Shown here one piece after another: positions 33,150 through 44,268 of a stretch of 64,000 nucleotides of DNA. The first letter of the stretch is position 1. Every line of letters begins with the position of its first letter. Both the position numbers and the translations under genes were made by a program. This stretch comes from Meandrina meandrites (Eukaryota; Cnidaria; Anthozoa; Scleractinia; Meandrinidae): the NCBI GenBank assembly GCA_963693305.1, contig OY855905.1, positions 38,226,137 through 38,290,136 on the forward strand. Reading direction: 5' to 3'. The notes under the pieces were generated by a model. That model did no database searches. It had not been told where the DNA came from and saw only the letters and a program-made list of their open reading frames with translations.

Positions 33150-33962
33150 CTAGCGCTTCGGCCCTGCATGACAGTTTGTATGCGTTTTTTTTACTAACAG
33201 CCAATAGAAATCCTTGGCTTTTGCTTTCATCAAATCCAAGTAACTGTTTTCGTTGATCTGAAAAGACGCTGAATCGTCATAAAATTTACTGTTGTCTAAA
33301 GATACTTTTAGCTCCCGTGCTCTTTGTAGTAAATGGCTTGGAATTGCACTTATTACTTGAAAAAAGTGAAGAAAGGTTGTCTTTTTTAGTTGAAACTTAG
33401 ATTTAAATTCCGCAAATGAAAGAACATTTCCCTCACTGTCTAAAAGATCCATAATAGTCTTGATTTCTCTATTTAGCCATTCTTGAAATAAGAAGGTTTG
33501 TGCTTCTATAAGTATTTCCTTATTGTTAAACAGAATTGTTTTATGATCATTTCGATTGTCGTAGAGAGATTTAAGTTCGTTAAAAAATAATAAAATACCT
33601 CTGTAAAAACGTGGTATATCCTTGAAGTCTTCGACCCGATAGTTACATTTTAATAGAAAACCAAGCCCGCCGTATTTCTTAAAATAGTAGTCTGGCAGTG
33701 TTTTCCAATTTAGACTACCAATTTTGAGAAGTCTAGGAATCCATGCTAATCTTAAAGCCTTAACCATAGTTTCTATGTCGATCATACGCAGTCCCCCATC
33801 TTTACAATCCTGGTACAAACTTGTTCTTTTTATCTTATCTCTTTTGTTTTTCCACAAAAACTTAAAAAGGCGACTTTGAACTTTACCAATAATCTCTTTT
33901 GGTACGTCGATGTTGGAAGCAGAGTGAATAAGGGACGATACACCCATTGCCTTGATAATCAA
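33150..33962 (-). pseudogene. LINE ORF2 post-RT (thumb/connection) segment
   Basis: 270 codons with FLWKNKRDKIKRTSLYQDCKDGGLRM, the typical block downstream of LINE reverse transcriptase, beginning directly after a nonsense codon that separates it from the RT segment at 34014. Confidence 0.85.
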
Positions 33963-34013
33963 AACTCTTCCAAATGTAGTTAAATCTCGTGAGCACCAAA
34001 TGTCTAAGTTGGT

Positions 34014-34358
34014 CTAAACCTTCTGTATTTTCAGATCGAAATTATGAAGATTGTTACCGGAACTGTCATATGAAAAGAAGATTCCTAAAATTTTTACTGG
34101 GTCCTTAATCCATTTTAGTCCTAGCGGTTTGTCGCTACGATTAACTAATTTGCCGAGCCACATTGCCTTAGTCTTTTTAATATTCAGTTTTAGTCCTGAG
34201 ATATCTCCGAAAGACGCTATGATATCTAATCCTCTTTCCACCGATGCCAAATCCGCACAGAAGAGATTAGTATGATCTGCGAACTGACTAAGTTTGATTT
34301 CATAATTAAAAAGAGAAACCCCTTTAACTTCACTGCTTTGACGAATTTTATTTGACAT
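34014..34358 (-). pseudogene. LINE ORF2 reverse transcriptase, catalytic half
   Basis: Contains the region of the catalytic F/Y-A-D-D box, but reads SQFADHTNLFC, so the second catalytic Asp is His. It continues with SGLKLNIKKTKAMWLG and VKILGIFFSYDS. Loss of the Asp alone would abolish reverse transcription. Stops at both ends separate it from its neighbours. Confidence 0.87.
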
Positions 34359-34524
34359 TAGTTCTGCTGTAAGCAGGAATAAATAAGTACGGGGATAGCG
34401 GGCAGCCTTGCCTTACCCCAGTGGAAGGTTTAATCCAATTAGTTGCAAATCCGGTATTTACCACTGCACTTTCGATCTCAGTATAGAAAACGGAAACCCA
34501 TCTTCTTAGACTGTCTCCAAAATT

Positions 34525-35121
34525 TTATAATTTTAAACTATGTTGAATACAGGACCAATCCAGGGAATCAAATGCTTTATGAAAGTCTAGCGACAAGAAG
34601 ATACCCGGGGTATCATCTCGACGAGTTTGTTCCATTATGTCACTAATAAGTCTGATATTTTCCCCTATATACCTACCTTTTACAAACCCCGTTTGATCAG
34701 GATGGATTAAGCCATGCAGTATCGAGTCCATGCGTCTAGCAATAGCTTTTGATGCAATTTTGTAGTCTATATTTAACAATGTTATTGGTCGCCAATTGTG
34801 GAGGTGATTAAGATCAGAATCCGGTTTGGGAATTAAGGTAATGATTCCTCGGCGTTGTGAAATCGTAAGTTTCCCTTTTTCATATCCAGCGTTGAGGCAG
34901 TTCACTAAATCCTCGCCAATGAGATCAAAAAAGGTTGAGTAGAATTCGGCACTAAAACCATCTTCCCCAGGAGATTTATCGTTCTTAAAGGAAGCAAGAG
35001 TTGCCTAGCTTGCATTCCTCATAACTTAAGAGGCCTTCTAAATTTTCGCTTTCTTCATTGGAGAGTTGAGGAAGGTTCAAGTTTTCAGAAAATTGGCTTA
35101 ATTTCTCTTCCGTCACACAAA
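34525..35121 (-). pseudogene. LINE ORF2 reverse transcriptase, N-terminal half
   Basis: Carries RT blocks LIPKPDSDLNHLHNWRPITL, QTGFVKGRYIGENIRLI and LSLDFHKAFDSLDW, which includes the first catalytic Asp. The sequence above 34905 continues as a broken frame (KSPGEDGFSAEFY) up to the CACTA-like insertion at 35122. Confidence 0.87.
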
Positions 35122-37934
35122 CACTGTAAAAACAGACCATTTTAAAAGGTTATAACCAATTGAAATAGATAGTTTTAATCTAAAAATAATCGGTTAAAAG
35201 TATAACCCATTTCTTACCCGTTAGGTCAACCAATGATTAATAGTTATTTTTACCCTAAAAATTGGTTGTAACAATGAATGTTCAAAATAACCATTTTTTA
35301 TTGTCAAAATAAACTAATTAAGGATTTGGTTTAAAAGTGTGTAACTATTTTAAACTAGTCAATTAGAACATGTCAGAAACAACCATTTCTCATTTAGATA
35401 CGAGTTCGTATCTTGTTTTTATTTTTCGGATTAAACTTAAGTTGAAATAAATTTAATCAATCATTATATTCATTTCGGTTATTTCTGAGACTGGATGATA
35501 TATTAGAATACTCCGTCCAAAAAACAATGCAAAGCATCGAGTCATTGTCATGTCTTAGATCAGAAACGGCGTCTTATCCTATTTTAACACAACCTTTTCC
35601 ATTTCCGTTCGGTAATGAAAGCATTTTAGGAATTTATCTTATCAGGCACTTAAAGTCACGCGGTATTTTCCTTTTGAGGTTGCGGGTTTGTTTGGCTGAT
35701 GCGTGAGCGTTTTTAATGATACGTATAATGCTAGATTTATCGCTAGTCGGTACTACCCATGGCACGGGATTCCATTTCTTTTCGATCACCGTAAGCCGGC
35801 CGTCTCAAACGGATGAATTGTAAACATTATGTCGAATTTTCAAAGAGCGGCTTTCCTGCCACCCGGCCCAAGGTAATTATCTTTACTGATTGAAGGTCAT
35901 TTGTGTTATGTTACTTAACACCTCAACGTCAAAATTTTTAGCCAATGAGAAGTAATAGAATTTCGTTCAAATCCAACATATTTCCGTTGATAGTCCTTTT
36001 GGTGAACAACCGCGTCCAAAAGGTCACGTAGAAGGCAGGTAAAGAGTAGAAGCTTCAGGGAACACGAGTCACTGCGTTAATAATGTTGATTCCTTTATTT
36101 GTAAGAAACTAGGTTATTTTGTATACGAAGCATTACATATAAGAGAAACTTGTAATCTTATCTAGTCTAATGTGATTACTATTATTGTAATTTTACATAC
36201 TTGTTATTAGAATAATTTCGTATATTGTTATTTTAGGTAATACCATCTGTACGTGGGAATACCAATAAATTTGTTGTTGTTGTTGTTGCTTTCATCGACA
36301 TCGCAGCGATAATTGTGCAAGAATAGTAAAGGTGGTTCTGCAATTTGGAAGAAGGAAAAGATTTTGGAGAAATGAAAGGTAATTGACTATTGTTGGTTTT
36401 GCTTTGATTCATCGTGCACGCTTAGGATCGTACTGATCGTAAACACATGAAATTGTTTCTTCTAAGAGAAGATGCTTACGGTTAACTATGTGCCTAACTC
36501 CTTGTATTTTCTTACTCCCTTATGTAAGATTCTGATGTGATTGTTAGCGAGAGCTGGCGCATCGGCATGGACGTAATGGATCTGTTGGACATTATTTGCT
36601 ATTGAATTGCAAAGTGAAACCCTTCGGAACAACTTTCAAAGCGTGTGAACTAAAGTCAGTTCAGAAATGGTAAGTATTTTGGCTGGTTGCTAATTTTAGT
36701 TTAAAATATTACAGACGGGAGAAATGATAAATAAAGAAATGAGATTCGGTCCTCTTGCTGTGTATCGGCTAAATAACTGTTCTCTTGCTTCTTGACACGT
36801 GCTAGAATTTGTCAGTAATCGCTCTCGATGAGAGCGCCTTCATGTGAAAACGGATAGCTACTGATCTTGTCTTGAGAAACCTGTTAGACTTTCTTTACTG
36901 TCAGCAATTACTAATTTTCATATATTCATTTTATTCATATAGACTAAAGAAGTGGAAAAATGGTTTGGTACGCTAGTAAAGACAGCAACATCACTGAGGC
37001 TTATCAGAAGCACTGTGTGTGTCAAGACTGTGGATGAACTTTAAATTGCCTGGCTCGAATGCACGATGGTCTGCAGGATTTTATCACCGACGGTATTCTT
37101 ATGCAGCGGCTCCCGTTTAGGGTACTTTTTATGGCACCAATATGGAGGTTTCAACGGATATATCGGTGGGCATGAACGGAACGTTTTCCTTTTCTAATTT
37201 TTTTGTTGTCATGTAAGACTGGATGTAAGAACATTGTATATGCTATTAACACAGTTAAGTGCAACAATCGTGCTGTGAAGCAGTGTCGTCAGCTCTGGTA
37301 GGTTGCATGAATGGCGAGAAAAATATTGACTACTGTGTTTATATAATTATAGTAACGTTTGATGTGCAGATATTGTAACCCGTTTGGGGGTGAGGCCGAC
37401 AAATGTAAAAACAACTATTAAAAATGTTTAAAAGTACTATTATTGTGAATTTATTGTAATCCATTAATTATCGGTTAAAACAGCCCATTTGTTATAACCG
37501 ATAAGGAATGGTTATATCTACCACCCGTTAACTATTTTAAATCGGTTACCACAGATTCATGGTAGGATCCAAAAAAACAGGGTTAGCATAACCATAAAAA
37601 ATGGTTATTTTAACCAATACTTATGTGTTGACAAGGTTTGACTGTTTTTAAAAGTTAATATGACCGAAAACTTACAGTCATTTTTAACCAAAATAATAAA
37701 GGTCATGACAACCTATTTTTAATGGGTTGAAAAAATCCGTGTGGGTGAGATTAGAAACAACCATTGTTAATGGTTAATGTAACCTTTTTAAAATGGTTGT
37801 TCCAACTAATAGGCAAAATGGTTAAAACGAACGATTATCTTTGGGTCACTATAACCCAAAAAAATATATTTACCACAGATTCAAACTATAACCATTTTTT
37901 TTTTGGTTGTTGTAACTGGTCCGTTTTTACAGTG
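35122..37934. mobile_element. Non-autonomous CACTA/EnSpm-like element inside the LINE
   Basis: Ends CACTGTAAAAACAGACCATT and TGGTCCGTTTTTACAGTG are inverted repeats beginning with CACTG, the CACTR end of EnSpm/CACTA elements, flanked by AA on both sides (35120-35121, 37935-37936), fitting a 2-bp target duplication. Subterminal zones (35140-35400 and 37440-37915) are packed with AATGGTTATAACC-like motifs in both orientations, as in this superfamily. No transposase frame was found in the 2.8 kb. The interior has a (GTT)n run near 36280 and otherwise unrecognised sequence. It sits in LINE ORF2 between the EN-RT linker and the RT. Confidence 0.75.
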
Positions 37935-38492
37935 AATGTTTGATGAGTAAAGATTGCTATAATAGTTTTCAATTTGCAGCAGGATTTCTTTGTCACTTGT
38001 TATAATATTATTTGCTTCATCCTCAAGTTCAAGGATAACCTTTTTATTGTAATTTCGCTTTTCAAGATTAAAAAAGTATTTTGTTGGTCGCTCACCCTTC
38101 TCAAGCCAAGCGCATTTTGCTCTGAACTTAGCCGCCTCTCCTTTGGCTTTATATAGTTCTTGCAGTTCCTTCTTAAGAGCATCATATTTCTTTAATTCCT
38201 CCTCCATATTTTGCAAATCCTGACTTGAACAGATTTTGTTATCTAACTCATCTAACTCATCTTTAACCAAGACTTCACGACTCTTTCTGAGTTTTGCTTT
38301 TCCTTTGGCATAAGAAATAGTCAGCATTCGTATCTCCATTTTTAAAAGCTCCCAAAAGATTTGCTTGTCATTAACATCTTTGTATTTCCTTTGGAATACA
38401 GGATACAAATCGCGTATTTGTTGGAGGAAATTTTCATCTTTAAGCAAACTATTATTTAAACTTCCAAAATCCTGGTCCTCTTGTGATTTCAT
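37935..38492 (-). pseudogene. LINE ORF2 linker between endonuclease and RT
   Basis: A Lys/Glu-rich, probably coiled-coil segment with AKCAWLEKGERPTKYFFNLE, the conserved block before the RT in L1/Tx1-type LINEs, ending in YYSNLYSSN where the CACTA-like element begins. Confidence 0.87.
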
Positions 38493-38877
38493 TTTCCCAC
38501 TGAAATAACACGCAAACCAGGTTATGGTCCGGTGCGATAGAACTTTGAATATCGGCTTTATGGACGTACTTCCTTAGATGGTTTGCAACAAGAAAAAAGT
38601 CAATCCTAGATTTCATTTTCATTTTTGAGTTTTGTACTGATGGATCTATTAGTATGCAGACCCCTCTACTGCGGTGCAAACCATGAGAAAATATTATATT
38701 GCCACCCCATTCGCTTTTCCAGAATGATTCATCGTTAGGATCTGAGTAGGTTTCTTGTAAGAAATAAAAAGTAGCTTTTTGATCCTTAAGAAAAGAAAAA
38801 ATACTTCTTCTTTTATCACAATCTCTTATTCCTCGGACATTTAGGGAAAGAATTTTGCATAAATTTTTCTTCGACAT
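38452..38877 (-). pseudogene. LINE ORF2 AP-endonuclease domain with internal deletion
   Basis: Starts MSKKNLCKILSLNVRGIRD (ATG at 38877) and keeps the catalytic-Glu block YFLQETYS and the end blocks SRIDFFLVANHL and SIAPDHNLV. The middle is missing: GVCILIDPSVQ is followed at once by NSKMKMKSRIDFF, so the central part of the APE fold, including its D-x-N active-site block, was removed in frame. The next frame overlaps it at 38452-38492. Confidence 0.87.
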
Positions 38878-39194
38878 TGTTTCAAAGGTGATAACGATGA
38901 CACTAAACAATAAAATGCAAAAAGAAAACAGGGCTAGTGCTAAAAGAACAAGAAAAAGCCTAAATAAATAAGCAACAGCAAATTTAAGTTCAGCAACAAC
39001 GAGAAAAAAAAAGGCTTTACAATAATTATTCAATATAAAGAGACTTACCTCCTTCTTTCCCGCTTAAACCTCTCCCAGTCACTTCTAAGGCCTACCATCC
39101 ATAGGCATTATGAAGACTTAACTAAATTATTACAGAGTATCTATCATTCCGTAAAGTGACCATATTTTCTGATAACTAATTGTACATAACAAAG

Positions 39195-40063
39195 TTAAAG
39201 TTCGTCTAAATCAGCTTCGCAGTAAATCTTTATAGGACGTCCTTCAGGAGACGTTTTTACGAACACTTTCCCGTCGATCGTCCATGCGCTTATAAGAAGA
39301 TCGTCTCTTTTCATGTCGATGGCTTTTCCCAGCAGATAACGTCTAAAGTTCGTTAGATTCTCATTAATAAAGATACGGCCTGCATGAGTAGCTGTTGCAA
39401 AACTTGGAAATAAATCCGTCAGCCTAATGTCTTTTAACTTAGTGCGTTCCTTATATAGTTTGCTTTTTGTTTTGTGGCTAACAAACTTAGCAATGATTAT
39501 GTTGCTAGATCCTCGGCGTTTTAGTTTATGCGAAATTTCTATGTCATTAGGTGTTATGTTGACATCAAGTGCTTGAGCAACTTTAAGAACTACCTCTTCC
39601 GTCGATGTGTAGCAGCTTTCTGGAACTCCAGATATCTCAAGCGAGTTCTTCCTTGTATATTGCTCTAAGTCATCAAGAGATGACCAGAGGTTTTGCGTTT
39701 CTTCCTTCTGTTCCTTGAGGTCTTCTTTAGTTCGTAGGAGCTCGCTCTTGAGGGATTCATTCTCTTTTGTTATTCGATGGACTGAGTCCTTCATCTTTTG
39801 AAATTCGCGACCTTGGTTATCCAAATGTTGTCTTCAGCGCCATGATTTCCTCTTTAAGATTTCGATTGTCCTTCAGGATAGTATTTACGGAATTCTGTAA
39901 ATCTGCCAACACAGTCCGTAAATCTGACAAAGTCGGCTCAGCACTTGAATTTTCCTGGTCGGCCATGTTGTCGGAGTTCTTAAAAGGACGCTTTGCTTCG
40001 TTCACTTCATCTTCTATAGAGCCTCGCGCTCCCCTCTTATTCTTTTTCAAATTTTCAGTCATA
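39195..40063 (-). pseudogene. LINE ORF1 (coiled coil plus RRM-like), frameshifted
   Basis: Two overlapping frames (39817-40170 and 39195-39824) belong together. The first, from MTENLKKNKRGARGS (ATG near 40063), is basic. The second has a heptad coiled coil (NESLKSELLRTKEDLKEQ) followed by YTRKNSLEISGVPES, the start of the RRM-like domain of L1-type ORF1 proteins. One frameshift near 39820 breaks it. ORF1 binds RNA and chaperones retrotransposition. Confidence 0.85.
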
Positions 40064-40182
40064 AGGAGGTATTTTAGCAGAGAATTACTTTGGAAGTAGA
40101 GCGAAGGTTTAACCAAAGAAGTAGGGAATGGTTCCCGTTCAAAAAACACAACCGCCTTCGAGGACCTCACGCATGCTCTCTC

Positions 40183-42307
40183 CTGAGACTGTTCATTTCC
40201 GCAGCCTCCTTGTCTTGCTTCATCGGACTTGTAAACACTGTTTTACATGTTTCGTTGTGAATGCAATCAGTTGATATTTTTCCATTATCTGATCAAACCT
40301 AATTTCTCCTCAAAACAACTATACAAATCAAGCTAGCAGGTTAGGAGAAAGAAGGGTTAGTAAATGGAAAGGAAATGTATGTCTTGACCGTTATTAAGAT
40401 AAATGTATGGAACCAGTAAGGAGAACTTCTACGTTTACAATAGGGCTTAACTCAAAGTATAAATTATATCATTCTGTACTCTTAACTGCTGTTTTCTTAA
40501 CTAAGGAAAAACGTCAGTGTAGTGAGGTACATTGATCGAAAACAAGGAAACCAATCGCCAATCGCAGACACCTTTTTGAAGAACAACATCTGCGGTTCAC
40601 AAAAATGTCAATAAGTTTAAATTCCATCAAATTCTCGGGGAGTTGGAACTCATGATATGATCATGGGTCATTTGTTAGAAAATGTCAAAAAACTGGAATC
40701 AGACATAAAATTCACAAAAATAAACTCCAAATCAGAAATATACATTTATTAAGTAATAAAGGAACGCAGTTTAAGAGAATAAATTAGGATTAGGCGCGCG
40801 AATTTCGCGACTTTTCGAGAAGCGGTCTGAAAGGGCACCTGATACCTTAAAGGACTTAAAGGAACGCGAAGAATTGAAGTTTCATTTCAGTGATCCTCGT
40901 TGTAAACACTTAACAATTCAGTCACCGTAACCGAAAGAACCACAACCTAATGCAAGTGAACAATAGAAGCAGGGAGTTGAGGTTAAAATTACTTCAGGCA
41001 ATCATATTCGCTTCAGTTCAATTAGATATAGTACATAATATTACCATCATTTCAGTATGAATAAAACGGCTTACTGCTACGTTAAGTATGAAAAGAATCA
41101 AAGGCTCTGTGAGCCACGACTGAATTTTTTTTACCAATATATGCATGTTATTTTCATTTTTTGAGTATGTATGGGCAGAGCGCACCTGTGTTGTGTAAAA
41201 TGGAACTTGCGAAGCAGAAGTGATCAACACAAACAAATATGCGGGTGCGTCCCCCGATCCTGTGAGCTCCAATTTCTAAGAAAACCACTGCCGAGCGTCT
41301 TCACACATTCACGATATGGATGGAAAGTATAACCAGTAAAACAAGTCGTTTGGTGAGCAAATTGAGCCACTTCCACTGCAGTAAACAAGATATTTGGCCA
41401 GTAAATCACCACTTTCACTAGCTAGCTTGCCGCAAGTACACATCGATATTCGATCGCTGTGACAATTTGTGTGAGCCTACGGTGGTCGTTGCAGATAATC
41501 AGCGGCTCAATGGACCCCCACGTTGTCTATTGCGTTTATATAAATATTTTTACCCGAACTTTTTAAAAATGTCAGATTAGCACAACGCGGTAGATGACGT
41601 TCTACGAAGTCAGAGATTATCAGTTCGAAACCAGATTATGTGGTAGATAAACTTGTTTATCGTAGTTGAAAATTCCGGCGTTATCTTTGCAATAGGAAAT
41701 TATGTTATGCGAGGAATCTTCTATGTATGCGTTACAAGCAGCTGTAACGCATGGAAATATCGCATGTTGCATCGCTTTTGCGGCTATTAATTTCCACTTT
41801 TTCGGCGGTCAAGTATCTTCCACACATAATTTTCAGCCGCATTTTGTTTCTTTGCTTTTCTCTTCCTTGTTAAACCTTAAAAAATAGCCTTATTACGGCC
41901 GCCTTGCTACACTCTTACTTCTCTTATCAAAATGTTTACAGCTGATGGACCAACCAACCAACCATGTGAGTGAAGTCGGGCTACCCACTATACTCCTTCA
42001 TTGAAAATTCAGTCGTAAAAACAATGTTAGAAATTTTCAATATGAATTCTCGCTAATGATCTTCTCTCCGCGTTGGCTATAGCTGTCCTCACGGCCGCGG
42101 CTTCACTTTCTTTTGAGTTACTCTCTTTAAGCAGACTTGTACGTGGAAATTAAAGGCAGCAGATTGCAGCTGATCGCCTCAACAGGAATGAATTTATGAT
42201 CAGTTCAGTATGCTAAGACCTTGCTCAGGCCGCAGTTTGTGCAGCCAGGTTGTGCCGTAGATCTAATAACATTCCTGTCCGAGTAAATAAGACGGTAGTT
42301 TTTCTTG
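40183..42307. other. Non-coding part of array unit 4 with a 0.9-kb insertion
   Basis: Collinear with the 3434-bp unit except at about 41095-42013, where roughly 0.9 kb is inserted (next entry). No gene is supported. Confidence 0.7.
41095..42013. mobile_element. Insertion with short inverted ends in unit 4
   Basis: The uninterrupted units read TATGAAAAGAAAAACAATGC; here that sequence is opened. ACGACTGAATTTT at 41118 is mirrored by AAAATTCAGTCGT at about 42005, so a terminal-inverted-repeat element is likely, with about 20 extra bases at its left. It contains a CAACCAACCAACCA run and no supported gene. Confidence 0.6.
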
Positions 42308-43441
42308 TCACTGCATGTCGCTAGATTTGGATGCAGGAAACAAATTAATAGCATATTTGCCGAGTAACGTTGTGATATCTTTGTCACACGGCTCTTTTCC
42401 CGGGTTGTTTTCGCGCCAAAAGCCGCCGTAGTTCCTTCTTTCTTCCACCCATTTTCCGTCAGGATTTTGCAACTGGTAAGTGCAGTAGGCCGCAGCCCAC
42501 ATCGCGCTGGAAACATTTATCCGGAATTTGCTAACGTCCATATAGTTACTGAACCCTCCAGAGCCGAAAGATCTGGGAATGGCTGCGCCATTGTATGGAT
42601 ATGTCGAAGGAATCACTCCAACGATGATGTACATTTTTGCATTCCGATTTGTCGCGCAGTTTTTCTGACCCCACTGAACTAGCGTTTGTTCAAATTGCAT
42701 CCATTGACCACTATTGAATCTTGCAAATTGGGGGACAACGTTTGTGTAGGTAAATGTCGCTTCAGCCTTGGCTTTTTCCCCTCTGCCGTACCCCGCAGCG
42801 ATCAAGTGTCCTTTGTGTATGCCCACCTTTTTTTTAGGATTAGCAGGCAACACCTGATTGCAGTTTGTAAATTCGGCTGTATTAAGATTAGCAGGCAACA
42901 CCTGATTGCAGTTTGTAAATTCGGCTGTAATCCGGCTATTTGGATTTAAACTATTGAACCATTGTTTATCAAGCCACAGGCCTGCTGGTGCGTTACAGTT
43001 ATAGCATGCCTCTCTATTCAAAGAAGTTTCGTAGTCGCTTTCATGCTGTTGATACTGCTTGTGGAGTGATCGGTCATTGCTTGGCCTGAATTTTATATTG
43101 GGACGAGTGTAACCGGCGTTCAGTTGGTCTCCGGTCATCACAGTTGCTGCATATAGTGGGATCCTCAGGTTGCAGTCATAGAGAATGGCGACTGTATTGC
43201 CTTCACAAAGATACGCCAGATTTTGCGGCTTTTGACTGAAGATTTCAAGACCAGAACGTGCGTAACCTGTCAGTTTTTTGTCTAAGTCAGGCTTGGGGTT
43301 TCCGTGTACATCGCAAGCTCCCAAAATGTTGCACACACAGCCTTCAAAACCATTCCACTGACAGGAAGGGTTGCTAGAAACTCCGTTCGTCAAATGTCCT
43401 GTCACTATGAAGGCCAGTAAACCGACAAGCAATCTCTTCAT
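42308..43441 (-). CDS. Secreted DNA/RNA non-specific endonuclease, diverged array copy 4
   Basis: The frame reaches 43510, but the first 23 residues (poly-Pro) come from an inserted poly-G tract, so the likely start is the ATG at 43441 (MKRLLVGLLAFIVTGHLTNG leader). The Endonuclease_NS motif here is HKGHL rather than HRGHL: the Arg of the DRGH-type motif is Lys, while the His and the downstream FTYTNVVPQFARFN remain. An in-frame direct duplication repeats AEFTNCNQVLPAN immediately before the active-site strand (DNA repeat around 42838-42935). The ordinary upstream flank has been replaced by a 475-bp insertion. It could be a functional variant or the beginning of decay. Confidence 0.88.
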   Translation of the reverse strand: MKRLLVGLLAFIVTGHLTNGVSSNPSCQWNGFEGCVCNILGACDVHGNPKPDLDKKLTGYARSGLEIFSQKPQNLAYLCEGNTVAILYDCNLRIPLYAATVMTGDQLNAGYTRPNIKFRPSNDRSLHKQYQQHESDYETSLNREACYNCNAPAGLWLDKQWFNSLNPNSRITAEFTNCNQVLPANLNTAEFTNCNQVLPANPKKKVGIHKGHLIAAGYGRGEKAKAEATFTYTNVVPQFARFNSGQWMQFEQTLVQWGQKNCATNRNAKMYIIVGVIPSTYPYNGAAIPRSFGSGGFSNYMDVSKFRINVSSAMWAAAYCTYQLQNPDGKWVEERRNYGGFWRENNPGKEPCDKDITTLLGKYAINLFPASKSSDMQ

Positions 43442-43449
43442 GACTTTAC

Positions 43450-43925
43450 GGATCATGTGTACTACATATAGGTGCACTCGCCGGGGGGGGGGGGGGGGGG
43501 GGGGGGGCACTTCCTATAAATGGGCTAATGGGGATGTGCCGCTGGATGGGGTCGCATTTTCACGACTGGACTGACTATAATGGGGTCGCTTTTTCAAGCA
43601 TTTTTTATAGGGTGACTAGAATGGGGTCACACTTTTGCTGGATTTTGAGAGTAAGAAAATTCTGGCAAGTTGTTATTTATAAACGGAAAGATTCGCCGAA
43701 AAAAAAGTTACCGTATTCATTGCTGTTGTTTAATATTTCACAAACGGCTCCCATTAAGTGACTAAGTTGGGGTCGTGAAAATTACATTTACACAAAAGTG
43801 ACTAAGATGGGGTTTATAATTGGCCATAGAATATGACTATAATGGGGCAGGGGTTCTGGGAGGCTAGCGGCACATACCCAACAAAGATTGGCCCAAGTAC
43901 CCCCCCCCCCCCCCCCCCACGGGGG
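43450..43925. mobile_element. Insertion between G-run and C-run in the upstream flank of nuclease copy 4
   Basis: Bounded by a poly-G run (43482-43507) and a poly-C run (43900-43918), it replaces the sequence normally directly upstream of the gene; array sequence resumes with CACACGCGACTAGAGCGAC. Inside, a GACTATAATGGGGTCG-like motif recurs about seven times (GACTAGAATGGGGTC, GACTAAGTTGGGGTC, GACTAAGATGGGG). Confidence 0.7.
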
Positions 43926-44268
43926 CTCACACGCGACTAGAGCGACAGACTAACTGACCCGTGTTGATACACAGCTGGAGAACGTTACGTATGTCATTGA
44001 CATATTTTTACCTGTTCGCTTATCCTCGGAAAATGCGTATTAGATAGTAGCTTTAAATCGGCTCAATATGATCTATAGATTTTTCTGATGTTATGGTTAC
44101 GCTCAATTTTTGTAGTTACGTGAATGGACATGTAAATCATAAATTAAACCATGTAAATTTGGTTTACATTCTTTGTAAATTTCAATTTACATATTAGGGT
44201 TTTGTAAAATAAAATTTACATGAAATTCAGGGGCACCCAGTGGAGGTGTTTCGCAAAAAAGGTGTTCC

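Larger units (their letters stand above)
32392..40182 (-). mobile_element. L1/Tx1-type non-LTR retrotransposon, full-span but dead
   Basis: On the minus strand it runs from ORF1 (5' end near 40182) through ORF2 (endonuclease, reverse transcriptase, Cys/His motif) to a poly-A tail, seen as T-runs at 32391-32409. Array sequence stops at GAGCTCTCGTTAT on one side and resumes at CTGAGACTG on the other, with four or five target bases missing and no clear target-site duplication. An ACATT pentamer run lies near its 3' end (32467-32493). The element is broken by frameshifts, nonsense codons, an internal EN deletion and a 2.8-kb insertion. Confidence 0.88.
18088..44268. repeat. Nuclease gene array
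   Basis: All of this is built from one repeat. The landmark CGTAATTCGATTTCGCTTTC/G occurs at about 18090, 19768, 21953, 25387, 28821 and 32255. The intervals are 1.68, 2.19, 3.43, 3.43 and 3.43 kb. The first two units lack the nuclease gene; the next three carry it; the last is broken by a LINE and resumes at 40183 to carry a diverged gene. Similarity stops at about 44268 (GGTGTTCCG), where the next unit would begin. Confidence 0.93.

Noticed and set aside
42308..43510. Poly-Pro N-terminus of the 400-codon nuclease frame
   Set aside because: Comes from an inserted poly-G run; the family's leader starts at the later ATG at 43441.
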